Below, piece by piece: positions 26,741 through 34,977 of a DNA stretch of 64,000 bases. The position numbers and the translations under genes were made by a program. The stretch is from Bacteroidota bacterium. GTDB taxonomy: Bacteria; Bacteroidota; Bacteroidia; B-17B0; Aurantibacillaceae. The stretch spans positions 1-64,000 of the forward strand of contig JAAFIL010000002.1 in assembly GCA_013297775.1 (NCBI GenBank), in the 5' to 3' direction. Numbering within the stretch: the stretch's first letter is position 1; each line of letters starts with the position of its first letter. The notes below the pieces were generated by a model, which was given only the letters and a program-made list of their open reading frames with translations, did no database searches and was not told where the DNA came from.

Positions 26741-28018
26741 TTAGTACGAACCCTTCAACTTAACACCTTGTTCAATTTTTTGAAGAGCGGTAATATAGGC
26801 CGCAATGCGCATGCCTGTTTTGAATTGGTTAGCATTATTCCAAACGGCTTCGAAGGCAATTTCCATTTTTAAATCGTGTTTGGTGTTCACTTCTTCTTCG
26901 GTCCAGTAATATCCTGCTTTGTTTTGCACCCATTCGAAGTAGCTTACCGTTACACCACCCGCGTTAGCTAAAATATCGGGTACACAAATTATTTTTTTGT
27001 CGTTTAATATAGGATCTGCTTCGGGGGTAGTTGGGCCATTGGCACCTTCTACAATTAATTTAGCTTGAATTTTAGGGGCGTTTTCTTCGGTAATTACATT
27101 TTGTAAAGCGGCAGGTACCAATACATCACATTGGCAAGTTAGCAATTCGGCGTTTGTAATTTCGGTTCCGCCAGTAAAGCCTTTTAAGGTTCGGTTATTT
27201 TTGGCGGTGTATTCTAAAGCCGCTTTAATATCTATGCCGTTGGTGTTATAAAATGCGCCTGTGTGGTCGCTAATGGCAATTATTTTAATGCCTTTTTCGT
27301 TTAATAAACGGGCGGCGTGCGAGCCAACATTACCAAAGCCTTGCACCGCAGCGGTAACAGCGTTTGGATTTAATCCCATTTTTTTAAGGGCGGCTAGGGT
27401 ATTTACCATAACGCCACGTCCGGTTGCGGCATCGCGCCCTAGGGAACCACCAATAGCAATAGGCTTACCAGTAATAACGCCTGGGCTATCTTCGCCAGTA
27501 ATCTTATTAAATTCATCTACTATCCAAGCCATTTCACGGCCGCTTGTGCCCATGTCTGGTGCAGGAATATCTTTATTAACACCAAATATGTCTTTCATAG
27601 CTTTGGTGTAAGCGCGTGTTAAACGCTCAAGTTCGCCAACACTCATGCTGCGCGGGTCGCATTTAATGCCGCCTTTGGCACCTCCATAAGGTAAATTGGC
27701 TACTGCACATTTGAAACTCATCCAAGCGGCTAAAGCCATAACTTCGTCGCTATTTACATCCATTGCATAGCGAATGCCGCCTTTGCTAGGGCCTAAATGG
27801 GTCGAGTGAACCACACGGTAGCCTTCAAAAACTTGAATTTTCCCATTATCCATCATCACGGGTAAACTTACTTTTACTTGCTTCGAAGGATTTCTCAAAA
27901 CGTGGGCCACATCATCGCTTAAGTTCATCAGTTTAGCCGCCACGTCGAGGCGGGCTAAAACAGCTTCAAACATACTTTCTTCGTGAGTAACCACTGCATT
28001 TGCAATCTGTGTTGACAT
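26741..28018 (-). CDS. gdhA: glutamate dehydrogenase (Glu/Leu/Phe/Val family)
   Basis: A 425-aa hexameric-type enzyme converting glutamate to 2-oxoglutarate and ammonia. The substrate domain has GGIRYAMDVNSDEVMALAAWM and the catalytic Lys in LPYGGAKGGIKCDP. The Rossmann domain starts at AAVQGFGNVGSHAARLL (about 220), and ANGPTTPEAD and NAGGVTVSYFEW follow. Length and motifs are close to NAD-linked catabolic GDHs such as RocG/GudB; cofactor choice cannot be read with certainty. Monocistronic, with a good promoter and terminator. The symbol is the general one for the family. Confidence 0.92.
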   Translation of the reverse strand: MSTQIANAVVTHEESMFEAVLARLDVAAKLMNLSDDVAHVLRNPSKQVKVSLPVMMDNGKIQVFEGYRVVHSTHLGPSKGGIRYAMDVNSDEVMALAAWMSFKCAVANLPYGGAKGGIKCDPRSMSVGELERLTRAYTKAMKDIFGVNKDIPAPDMGTSGREMAWIVDEFNKITGEDSPGVITGKPIAIGGSLGRDAATGRGVMVNTLAALKKMGLNPNAVTAAVQGFGNVGSHAARLLNEKGIKIIAISDHTGAFYNTNGIDIKAALEYTAKNNRTLKGFTGGTEITNAELLTCQCDVLVPAALQNVITEENAPKIQAKLIVEGANGPTTPEADPILNDKKIICVPDILANAGGVTVSYFEWVQNKAGYYWTEEEVNTKHDLKMEIAFEAVWNNANQFKTGMRIAAYITALQKIEQGVKLKGSY

Positions 28019-28049
28019 ATCTATATTTTTTGATAAGTTTCTTGGGGGG

Positions 28050-28080
28050 CAAAGTTACACTTTTTACTTAATGCCACCAA
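28050..28080 (-). promoter_or_regulatory. gdhA promoter
   Basis: On the minus strand the -7 box is TAACTTTG (28050-28057) and the -33 box TTG (28078-28080), with a 20-base spacer, 32 bases before the gdhA ATG. Confidence 0.55.
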
Positions 28081-28162
28081 TTTGCCTTCACTTTTACTTA
28101 ACATTTGCATATTGATAACCTATTTTTAGACCAATAACATTTATTAACCGTTTAGTTAAACC

Positions 28163-28189
28163 TTGGTTTAGCATACATTGTTACTTTTG
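28163..28189 (+). promoter_or_regulatory. promoter of the 28197 gene
   Basis: TTG (28163-28165), 16-base spacer, TACTTTTG (28182-28189). The GTG start is only 7 bases after the -7 box, so the transcript would be leaderless or nearly so. Confidence 0.45.
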
Positions 28190-28196
28190 ATAATCA

Positions 28197-28667
28197 GTGT
28201 CTGAGTTTTTTAAAATAGTTTCGGTAATGTTTAGTTGCGCCCTTTTTTTTGGAAAGGTGGGTATGCCAGCGGCGGTGATTGTGTTTGAGTTCGATTTTGT
28301 AAAAGTTATTTTGGTTAGCTGCTCGGGAGGTATTATTGGCACCATTGTGTTTACTTACCTGAGTGCGGGGCTTTTAAAATGGTGGAAAACATTCAAGAAT
28401 AAACGGTTTCCATCTACCCAAACCAGTACATTTAAAAAATCGAATCGTCGAATTGTGCGCCTCAAAAACCGTTTTGGCTTAACAGGCATTGCCGTATTAA
28501 CCCCATTTTTATTATCTATACCCGTTGGGGCTTTTATTGCCGAAAGGTTTTACAAAGACAAGAAAAAAGTGATTACCGCCATTAGTATATCGGTGGTGGC
28601 TTGGAGTTTTTTACTGTATGGCGTGTTTTATTTATTTTACAATCAATTGCAGGGATGGATTTTTTAA
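28197..28667 (+). CDS. small multi-spanning membrane protein, unknown function
   Basis: A 156-aa protein with three or four hydrophobic segments: about 7-24, 34-57 (ILVSCSGGIIGTIVFTYLSA), 97-117 (GIAVLTPFLLSIPVGAFIA) and 130-152. A basic loop at about 62-95 (KRFPSTQTSTFKKSNRR) separates the halves. The GLTGIAVLTPFLLSIPVGAF block resembles the small multidrug export/YqaA-like group, but I cannot assign a substrate. GTG start; an ATG ten codons later is the alternative. It overlaps the next gene by 13 bases, which implies coupling. Confidence 0.7.
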   Translation: MSEFFKIVSVMFSCALFFGKVGMPAAVIVFEFDFVKVILVSCSGGIIGTIVFTYLSAGLLKWWKTFKNKRFPSTQTSTFKKSNRRIVRLKNRFGLTGIAVLTPFLLSIPVGAFIAERFYKDKKKVITAISISVVAWSFLLYGVFYLFYNQLQGWIF

Positions 28668-29359
28668 ATCAAGTAAAACACATTTTTTTTGATTTAGACG
28701 ATACGTTGTGGGATTTTGAGGCCAATTCTAAACACGTTTTACAACAATTGTTTGATGAGTTTGATTTGGATAAAAAATTAAACACCGATTTTAATACGTT
28801 TCATACGGGTTATAAAAAAGTAAATGCGGCACTTTGGCGAGCATATTACCAAAAAGAGTTGAGTAAAGAAGACTTACGCGATCAACGGTTTAATACCACT
28901 TTTCGAGATTTTGGATACATTGCTTTTGAAGAGAGTAAAACCATTTCGGAAGTGTATTTAAGTCGCTCGCCCCAAGGTAAATTATTAAAGCCAGGGTGTT
29001 TGGAGGTGCTTCAATATTTGTGTCAAAAAAATTACCAGTTACACATTATTACCAATGGTTTTAAAGAGGTGCAACGCCTTAAACTAGATGCGGCTGGGTT
29101 AACGCCTTATTTTAATACCGTTATCATTAGCGAAGAACATGGCCATACTAAACCCGACACAGAGTTATTCCGTATTGCAGAGGTGTTAACGAATTCCAAA
29201 GCTCATACAAATTTAATGATAGGAGATAATTTAGAAAGCGATATAGTAGGAGGGAAGCGAGCCGGCTGGAAAACCATTCATTTTAATGATACTAAAACCT
29301 TGTTTGCCAATGCTGGTAAAAGCATTAAGCAACTCGATGAGCTAAAAGTTTTGTTATAA
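28655..29359 (+). CDS. YjjG-family HAD nucleotidase
   Basis: A 234-aa HAD hydrolase. Motif I is FFDLDDTLWDFEAN (nucleophile and acid/base Asp), motif II IITNGF, motif III the Lys in HTKPDTELF, and motif IV LMIGDNLESDIVGGKRAGW. The DTLWDFEANS signature and the small helical cap (about 15-85) match the YjjG/YfnB group, which dephosphorylates 5'-nucleoside monophosphates and non-canonical pyrimidine nucleotides. ATG 28655 follows a GCAGGG purine stretch and puts the protein at normal family length; upstream in-frame codons fall within the preceding gene. Confidence 0.88.
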   Translation: MDFLNQVKHIFFDLDDTLWDFEANSKHVLQQLFDEFDLDKKLNTDFNTFHTGYKKVNAALWRAYYQKELSKEDLRDQRFNTTFRDFGYIAFEESKTISEVYLSRSPQGKLLKPGCLEVLQYLCQKNYQLHIITNGFKEVQRLKLDAAGLTPYFNTVIISEEHGHTKPDTELFRIAEVLTNSKAHTNLMIGDNLESDIVGGKRAGWKTIHFNDTKTLFANAGKSIKQLDELKVLL

Positions 29360-29435
29360 TTCTCAATCGAACGGCGTTAATTTTTTCCAACAAAAAAAAG
29401 ATTTTACGTTCCTAAGACCGATTATATTTTCTTCT

Positions 29436-30659
29436 TTAGATACTTTGTTGCAACAAATCATTTTTGGTAAAAACTCTAACTGGGTATAAGGCGGCAAAAA
29501 AACCAATTGCTAAAATGAGTAAGCTAATCCAAACTAAATCGCTCCACCGCAATTCGATGGGATAAAAATCTATAATAAAATTGCTCCCAAATTTGACAAC
29601 ATGAAATTTTATCTGAACAAAACAAACCGCTAAGCCTACCAATAAGCCTATCAAGGCTCCAAAAATAGTAATGAGTAAACCTTCGCGCATAAAAATGGAA
29701 CGTATCAAAGCCCGATTGGCACCCAAACAATACAAGGTTCTAATATCTTTTTGTTTTTCAATAATAAGCATGGTTAAGGCTCCTATTATATTGAAAGTGG
29801 CAATTAATAAAACAAAACCTAAAATAATAAAGGTTACTAATTTCTCGGTTTCGAGCGATTTGAATAGAACATCATTGGCTTGGTATTTGGTTTTTATTTC
29901 ATAATCTGTTCCTAAATAATTAACTATGGATTGCTTCACCGCATTTATATCGGCATTAGGTTCGCAAGCCAGTTCAACACGGGTGTAACGGGTTGGTTCT
30001 TCTAACAAGTGGCGTGCTGTTTCTAAATCAATAAACACATATTTAAAATCGAAATCGTCGTTTATCGAAAATACACCTGCGGGTGTAACATACACTTGCG
30101 AAAAATTAGCATCGGGGTTTAACCCTGTTGCTTTGCCTTTTTTGGGACTAAACAAAGCCAACTGATCTATAAAATTAGAAGGGTTAATTTGTAATTGTCC
30201 CGCTATACCACGACCAATAAATGCAAAATGTGTTTTTCCGTTTTGCAATAAAAAAGTACCATCAATAACCGAGGTATCAATGCGAACTACGTTAGTGTAA
30301 GTAATTGGCACGCCTTTAATGCTTACTAAACCTTGCAAATCGCCATTTTTTAACAAGGCTTTATCTTGCAAGCATACCGATAACTCTTTTACGCCTGGCC
30401 ATTTTTTCAGCGTGTTCATTTGTACACTATCCCATTCAAAATGCTTGCCTTTGGTGTAAGTAATATTCAAATCGGGTTCAAACGAGTTGTATAGAGTAGA
30501 TACCATTGAAGTTAAACCGTTCATAGCCGATAAAATAATAATTAACGCCGCTGTGGTAACCGCAATGGCACTAATACTAATCCAACTAATAATGGTAATG
30601 GCGTTATTCGATTTTTTTGAGAATAAATACCTTCGTGCTATAAAAAACGAAAGATTCAA
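29436..30659 (-). CDS. LolC/E-like FtsX-family ABC permease
   Basis: A 407-aa inner-membrane protein. An N-terminal helix (about 20-45, ITIISWISISAIAVTTAALIII) precedes a large periplasmic MacB-like domain (about 50-270). Three helices of the FtsX domain follow (about 278-300, 325-350, 375-395). The N-terminal FFIARRYLFSKKSNNAITIISW is typical of LolC/LolE. Those proteins release lipoproteins from the inner membrane with the LolD ATPase; no ATPase gene is adjacent, so the substrate is inferred from family only. It lies 3 bases after rbfA, a common Bacteroidota order. Confidence 0.82.
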   Translation of the reverse strand: MNLSFFIARRYLFSKKSNNAITIISWISISAIAVTTAALIIILSAMNGLTSMVSTLYNSFEPDLNITYTKGKHFEWDSVQMNTLKKWPGVKELSVCLQDKALLKNGDLQGLVSIKGVPITYTNVVRIDTSVIDGTFLLQNGKTHFAFIGRGIAGQLQINPSNFIDQLALFSPKKGKATGLNPDANFSQVYVTPAGVFSINDDFDFKYVFIDLETARHLLEEPTRYTRVELACEPNADINAVKQSIVNYLGTDYEIKTKYQANDVLFKSLETEKLVTFIILGFVLLIATFNIIGALTMLIIEKQKDIRTLYCLGANRALIRSIFMREGLLITIFGALIGLLVGLAVCFVQIKFHVVKFGSNFIIDFYPIELRWSDLVWISLLILAIGFFAALYPVRVFTKNDLLQQSI

Positions 30660-30662
30660 AAC

Positions 30663-31001
30663 TTATTTTTTTAGCAATTCATCAATTTTTTGAGCGTAAT
30701 CGAGCGAGTCGTCAATGAAAAATTGTAATTCAGGAACCACGCGTAATTGCTTCCCCACAATTAAACCTAATTTTTTTCGCAGTAAAAATTGTTGCGCTTC
30801 GATGCTTGCAAAAACAGCTTTTACATCTTTAGTAGCCATAATACTAACATATATTTTGGCTACTCCCAAATCTGGACTCACCCTCACAACGGTAACTGTA
30901 ATGAACGCTCCATTAAACATTGTTCGCGCTTCGGCGCGGAATAATTCGGCAAATTCTTTTTGTAATAACTTAGCAACCTTTTGCTGACGCACACTTTCCA
31001 T
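30663..31001 (-). CDS. rbfA: ribosome-binding factor A
   Basis: A 112-aa protein with a KH-type fold. The start is MESVRQQKVAKLLQKEFAELF, followed by ITVTVVRVSPDLGVAKIYVS and LRVVPELQFFIDDSLDYAQKIDELL, all RbfA signatures. It binds the 30S subunit and helps 16S rRNA 5' end maturation, notably in the cold. Divergent from the MsbA-like gene and cotranscribed with the LolC-like permease. Confidence 0.93.
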   Translation of the reverse strand: MESVRQQKVAKLLQKEFAELFRAEARTMFNGAFITVTVVRVSPDLGVAKIYVSIMATKDVKAVFASIEAQQFLLRKKLGLIVGKQLRVVPELQFFIDDSLDYAQKIDELLKK

Positions 31002-31046
31002 GCGCTAAAGGTAATTAAATTTTATGTAGTATATTCGTGTTTTTGA

Positions 31047-32891
31047 ATGAAGCAACTCTTCTCAGTATTAAAATATACGAAAAACTACAAACGTTATGTG
31101 GTTTTAAATGTTGTCTTCAACATTTTATTTGCCATTTTTTCGGCACTAACTTTAGCATTAGTGGCTCCATTTATTCAACTCATTTTTAAAACCGATATGG
31201 TTGAGTTGAATCGCATTGCCGCCCTGGGCATAGAGCCATTCCACCTCAGTGGCGATTATTTTAATAAAGGATTTAATTACCTTTTTGCTAAATTAATTGT
31301 GGTGAAAGGTAAAGAAGGAGCTTTACTACTTATTTGCTTTGCCGTGGTGGTAGTTACTCTTTTAAAAAATCTGAGTCGTTATATGGCCATGTATTTTATT
31401 GCGCCCATTCGTAATGGGGTGGTGCGCGATTTGCGAAATAAAATGTATAACAAAGCCATGCAATTGCCGCTTAGTTATTATAGCGAAGAAAAGAAGGGCG
31501 ATATTATGAGCCGCTTAACTACCGATGTGCAAGAGATTGAATGGAGCATTATGCAAACCTTAGAAATGATTTTTAGAGAGCCTCTAACCATTATCATTTT
31601 ATTTAGCATCATGTTGGCCATTAGTCTTAAACTAACTTTATTCATTGTGTTGTTACTGCCCATTGCCGCTTTGTGTGTGGTTCTCATTGGTCGTCAACTT
31701 AAAAATGCTTCGCGTCGAACCAAAGAAACATTAGGGCAATTGGTGAGTGTAATGGAAGAAACTTTAGGTAGCTTAAAAATAATAAAAGCGTTTCGGGCCG
31801 AGCCACACATGAAAACTAAGTTTGAAACCCTTAACGAAAAATTTTATAAGCAATCGGTAAGCGTTTATCGCCGAGTAGATTTAGGTTCGCCACTTAACGA
31901 AACTATTGTGATGGCGATACTGATGCTCATTTTATATTTGGGTGGGCAAATGGTTTTTGAAAGCAATGGCACTTTTGCCGCACTATTTATTACTTATTTT
32001 GGATTGGCCTCGCAACTTATTCCGCCAATTAAACAAATTACGCAATCGTATAATAATATACAAAAGGGCTTGGCTAGCGAAGAACGCATCAACAAAATTT
32101 TAGATGCCGAAATCGGAATTTTAGAAGCCAGTAATCCTCAAAGTTTTACAAAATTGCAAACGGGCATCACATTTAATGCGGTGAGTTTTTCTTACAAAAA
32201 AGGAGATGAAGGGTATGTATTAAAAAATATAAACTTATCTATTGCGAAAGGTAAACGCGTGGCTTTAGTTGGCCAAAGCGGCAGTGGCAAAACCACCTTA
32301 GCCGATATGATTTTAAGATTTTATGATGCCGATAAAGGTGCTTTGTTGATAGATGGGATAGACATTCGTGCTTTAAAATTAAACGATTTACACGCCCGCA
32401 TTGCGGTGGTTACTCAAGAAAGTATTTTATTTAACGACACCGTTTATAACAATATTGCTTTTGGTTTAAACGATGTAACAACCGAACAAGTGATGCAAGC
32501 CGCTCAAATTGCGAATGCGCATGAGTTTATTACCCAATTGCCTTTGGGCTACGAAACCACCATTGGCGACCGTGGTGGCAAATTAAGTGGTGGTCAGCGG
32601 CAACGGTTAAGCATTGCCCGTGCGGTTTTGCGTAATCCCGATATTTTAATTTTAGATGAGGCCACCTCTGCTTTAGATACAGAAAGTGAGCGCATGGTGC
32701 AAGATGCGTTGAATAAGTTAATGGAACAACGAACCAGTTTAATTATAGCCCACCGTTTATCTACCATAATGCACGCCGATGAAATTATAGTATTGCAACA
32801 TGGCGAAATCATTGAGCGCGGCACACATACCGAACTTTTTCAAAAAAATGGTGTGTACCGAAAACTATGCGATATGCAAAGCTTTGGCTAA
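31047..32891 (+). CDS. MsbA-like ABC exporter (ATPase fused to membrane domain)
   Basis: A 614-aa half-transporter. Six helices span about 20-325. The ATPase domain is complete: Walker A GQSGSGKTT, Q-loop VTQESILF, signature LSGGQRQRLS, Walker B ILILDEATSALD, and H-loop IIAHRLS. Similar proteins flip lipid A or export drugs and lipids. A role as the essential lipid A flippase MsbA is plausible but the sequence alone does not prove it. Its intact motifs contrast with the degenerate exporter at 17828-19858. Monocistronic; repeat R1 follows 28 bases after the stop. Confidence 0.9.
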   Translation: MKQLFSVLKYTKNYKRYVVLNVVFNILFAIFSALTLALVAPFIQLIFKTDMVELNRIAALGIEPFHLSGDYFNKGFNYLFAKLIVVKGKEGALLLICFAVVVVTLLKNLSRYMAMYFIAPIRNGVVRDLRNKMYNKAMQLPLSYYSEEKKGDIMSRLTTDVQEIEWSIMQTLEMIFREPLTIIILFSIMLAISLKLTLFIVLLLPIAALCVVLIGRQLKNASRRTKETLGQLVSVMEETLGSLKIIKAFRAEPHMKTKFETLNEKFYKQSVSVYRRVDLGSPLNETIVMAILMLILYLGGQMVFESNGTFAALFITYFGLASQLIPPIKQITQSYNNIQKGLASEERINKILDAEIGILEASNPQSFTKLQTGITFNAVSFSYKKGDEGYVLKNINLSIAKGKRVALVGQSGSGKTTLADMILRFYDADKGALLIDGIDIRALKLNDLHARIAVVTQESILFNDTVYNNIAFGLNDVTTEQVMQAAQIANAHEFITQLPLGYETTIGDRGGKLSGGQRQRLSIARAVLRNPDILILDEATSALDTESERMVQDALNKLMEQRTSLIIAHRLSTIMHADEIIVLQHGEIIERGTHTELFQKNGVYRKLCDMQSFG

Positions 32892-32919
32892 ACAGAGATT
32901 ATGCAATAGAAATCTGTTA

Positions 32920-33079
32920 TACCAATATCGGTTCTAAAAGATACAAGTTGAACCAGAATTATTTTTCTTTTAGGCGACGAAAAAATTATAGGCGTAGCAA
33001 GGCCTACGGGTATAATTTTTGAGGAAGTATAAGAGAAAAAGAAACTGGATCAACGTATCTTTTAGAAATGATGTTGGTA
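32920..33079. repeat. 160-bp near-palindromic element R1, copy B
   Basis: Identical over all 160 bp to copy C at 49052-49211 and three bases different from copy A at 3372-3531. Same TACCAA/TTGGTA ends and palindromic body. It lies directly downstream of the MsbA-like gene and could form a hairpin at its 3' end. Confidence 0.85.
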
Positions 33080-33082
33080 TTA

Positions 33083-33245
33083 TACCAAATTTCAGGAAAG
33101 AGGGTCTTTAGAATAAAAGCTATAACACAATTAAATACTAGCACGCAAAGTTCGCAAAGAAAAAAAATAATTTATTGTTGGCTTTAAATTTTAAAAAAGG
33201 GATTTTGAATACATCATTTGTGATACTAATTAATATGAGTTAGGT
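33083..33245. repeat. dispersed repeat R2, copy 2
   Basis: Matches 3601-3765 in order: TACCAAATTTC, CTTTAGAATAAAA, AGCACGCAAAG, TTCGCAAAGA, AAATTTTAAAAAAGG. It sits 3 bases after R1 copy B. A further AAATAAAAGCTATA copy and a TTGGTA end at about 33310-33336 may mark the far edge of the compound unit. Confidence 0.65.
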
Positions 33246-33357
33246 TCTTGGGAATAAACTTTAAAAATCTGTTACGCTTTAACCGTCATTTCAAGAATAG
33301 ATTTCTCTAAAATAAAAGCTATAAATCAAGTTGGTATAAGTTGCCATTAGTATCGCC

Positions 33358-33831
33358 TCAATTGTCTTTTTTATAAACGTATTCAAATCTTATTTCTTTA
33401 TCTAAATTAAAATCGTTTGTTATTGTATCATAATGAAGATTAACATAACTATTGTGCCGCGGCTGATAGCCTTGGTGAAACGTAACCACCAAAAAATCGG
33501 CTTTATGGATTTCAAATTTTAATTCAACGATATTTATTAAAACAAATGCTGGCTGGTTTTGGGGTTTGGTTTTACCTGTTTCGTTAGCTTGCACGATAAT
33601 TATTTTATCTTCTATAACCAATGGTAATTTAATTTCTGGAAACGCTTCGTGATGCCCAATGTATAACGTATCAAAGTGGTGTTCTTTATTTCTTGTTACT
33701 GCTTTTATGTATTCGCTAATTACTTGGCAATAGGCTTTTGTTTGTTGCGTTGGAGATGGCACAAATGGTACTTGCCCCAACATTGATAAGGTAAACACTA
33801 AAAAAAGAAATAACCATTTTTGCATGGGCAT
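33358..33831 (-). CDS. hypothetical exported protein, 157 aa
   Basis: The N-terminal signal peptide is about residues 4-20 (KWLFLFLVFTLSMLGQ). The mature part is mixed alpha/beta with many His and Tyr residues (NKEHHFDTLYIGHHEAF, FHQGYQPRHNSYVNLHYD); no named domain is recognised. Start at 33831, or two codons later. The first 17 or so codons also occur as a remnant at 45916-45968, next to an intact SnoaL-like gene, while here a broken SnoaL-like copy lies upstream. So this gene and the SnoaL-like gene were once neighbours that were duplicated together. Confidence 0.65.
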   Translation of the reverse strand: MPMQKWLFLFLVFTLSMLGQVPFVPSPTQQTKAYCQVISEYIKAVTRNKEHHFDTLYIGHHEAFPEIKLPLVIEDKIIIVQANETGKTKPQNQPAFVLINIVELKFEIHKADFLVVTFHQGYQPRHNSYVNLHYDTITNDFNLDKEIRFEYVYKKDN

Positions 33832-33876
33832 ATAGGTATAAGTAAAATTAGAATAAGTTTATTTTAACTTTTCATT

Positions 33877-34192
33877 TTAGGGCTTCTGCTCACTTTCAAA
33901 ATTATCGTAATAGGTTAAATCCTAAACAGACAGTTCAAAAGAGGAAACTGTCTGCGATTAATTATCTGTAAGGGTTTCAAGGTAAATCATTTGTAAGAAA
34001 TCCTCACAGTTACTAAATCGGGATTATCCACACTAAGACAGATAGTTCACCAAAAAATTTGGCTTCTGCTGTCTAATTCCATCTAACTCATTTTTAAATG
34101 TTGATTTTAAGCATTGTACAGAGTTAGATATTTTATTCTAAAGAACTTCTTTCTTGAAATTGCGGTTAAATCTTTTGTGATTTTACCGTCTC
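33877..34192 (-). pseudogene. remnant of a SnoaL-like gene (paralogue of 45998-46474)
   Basis: On the minus strand 34192-34173 encodes DGKITKD and 33921-33877 encodes DLTYYDNFESEQKP-stop, which match the C-terminus of the intact gene at 45998. A 242-bp insert (33922-34163) separates the parts, and GGTTAAATC occurs at both junctions (33913-33921, 34164-34172). Upstream of 34192 the homology stops where repeat R3 begins. The rest of the gene is lost. Confidence 0.75.
33922..34163. mobile_element. 242-bp insertion flanked by 9-bp direct repeats
   Basis: Compared with the intact copy near 46060, this sequence interrupts the SnoaL-like remnant. GGTTAAATC is duplicated at both edges, as a target duplication would be. 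There is an inner hairpin (CAGACAGTT / AACTGTCTG at about 33928-33955) but no matching inverted ends and no open frame. It is probably a small inserted element; its type is unknown. Confidence 0.55.
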
Positions 34193-34197
34193 TCGTC

Positions 34198-34304
34198 ATT
34201 GTTTGGGTGTCAGCGGAAACAAGGACGCGCTAAACACGCTTTTGTAACGCCCACTCCGTCACTTTGTTCGCGGTACAAACGCAGTTCTCAAAAGTCCTTG
34301 TTAC
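34198..34304 (-). repeat. dispersed repeat R3, copy 2
   Basis: The reverse complement matches 11215-11321 over about 107 bp: TTTGAGAACTGCGTTT, GTGGGCGTTACAAA, GTTTCCGCT. It replaces the 5' part of the SnoaL-like remnant. Confidence 0.65.
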
Positions 34305-34314
34305 GATTTCTCGT

Positions 34315-34971
34315 TTAAATAACAATTTCTGGAATTTCGCCTTCCACAATTAATTGACCAGCCGTAGCATTTCGGATGTGTTCAATACTTACGCCAGGTG
34401 CACGCTCTAATAACTTAAATCCACCTTGTGGCAAAATATCGTAAACACCTAATTCAGTTACCACTTTTTTAATGCAATGAATGCCTGTTAAAGGTAAGGT
34501 GCATTTAGAGAGCAATTTACTTTCTCCGGCTTTATTAACCTGTTGCATGGCTACAATAATATTTTTAGCACTAGCCACTAAATCCATGGCACCGCCCATA
34601 CCTTTTACCATTTTACCCGGAATTTTCCAATTGGCAATGTCGCCTGTTTCGCTTACTTCCATTGCCCCTAAAATAGTTAAGTCCACTTTTTGAGCCCGTA
34701 TCATTCCAAAGCTAAGCGCACTATCAAAAATACTAGCGCCTTTTAATAAGGTAACCGTTTGTTTACCTGCATTAATTAAATCGGCATCTTCTTCGCCTTC
34801 AAAAGGAAAAGGTCCCATGCCCAAAATACCGTTTTCAGATTGAAGCACCACTTTAAAACCTTCGGGTATATAATTGGCCACTAGGGTAGGGATGCCAATG
34901 CCCAAGTTAACATAGGTTCCATCTTTTACTTCTTTTGCAATGCGTTTTGCTATCCCGTCTTTATCTAGCAT
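34315..34971 (-). CDS. scoB: 3-oxoacid CoA-transferase, subunit B
   Basis: A 218-aa beta subunit. The key signature is LQSENGILGMGPFP, which carries the catalytic Glu that forms the CoA thioester. YVNLGIGIPTLVANYIPEG and GGAMDLVASAKNIIVAMQQ also match the family. With subunit A it moves CoA from succinyl-CoA to acetoacetate or a similar 3-oxoacid, in ketone-body or fatty-acid use. Unusually, subunit A (37412-38110) is not adjacent: an MBOAT and an SGNH-like gene lie between on the same strand. It starts 6 bases after the SGNH-like stop. Confidence 0.9.
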   Translation of the reverse strand: MLDKDGIAKRIAKEVKDGTYVNLGIGIPTLVANYIPEGFKVVLQSENGILGMGPFPFEGEEDADLINAGKQTVTLLKGASIFDSALSFGMIRAQKVDLTILGAMEVSETGDIANWKIPGKMVKGMGGAMDLVASAKNIIVAMQQVNKAGESKLLSKCTLPLTGIHCIKKVVTELGVYDILPQGGFKLLERAPGVSIEHIRNATAGQLIVEGEIPEIVI

Positions 34972-34977
34972 ATTTTC

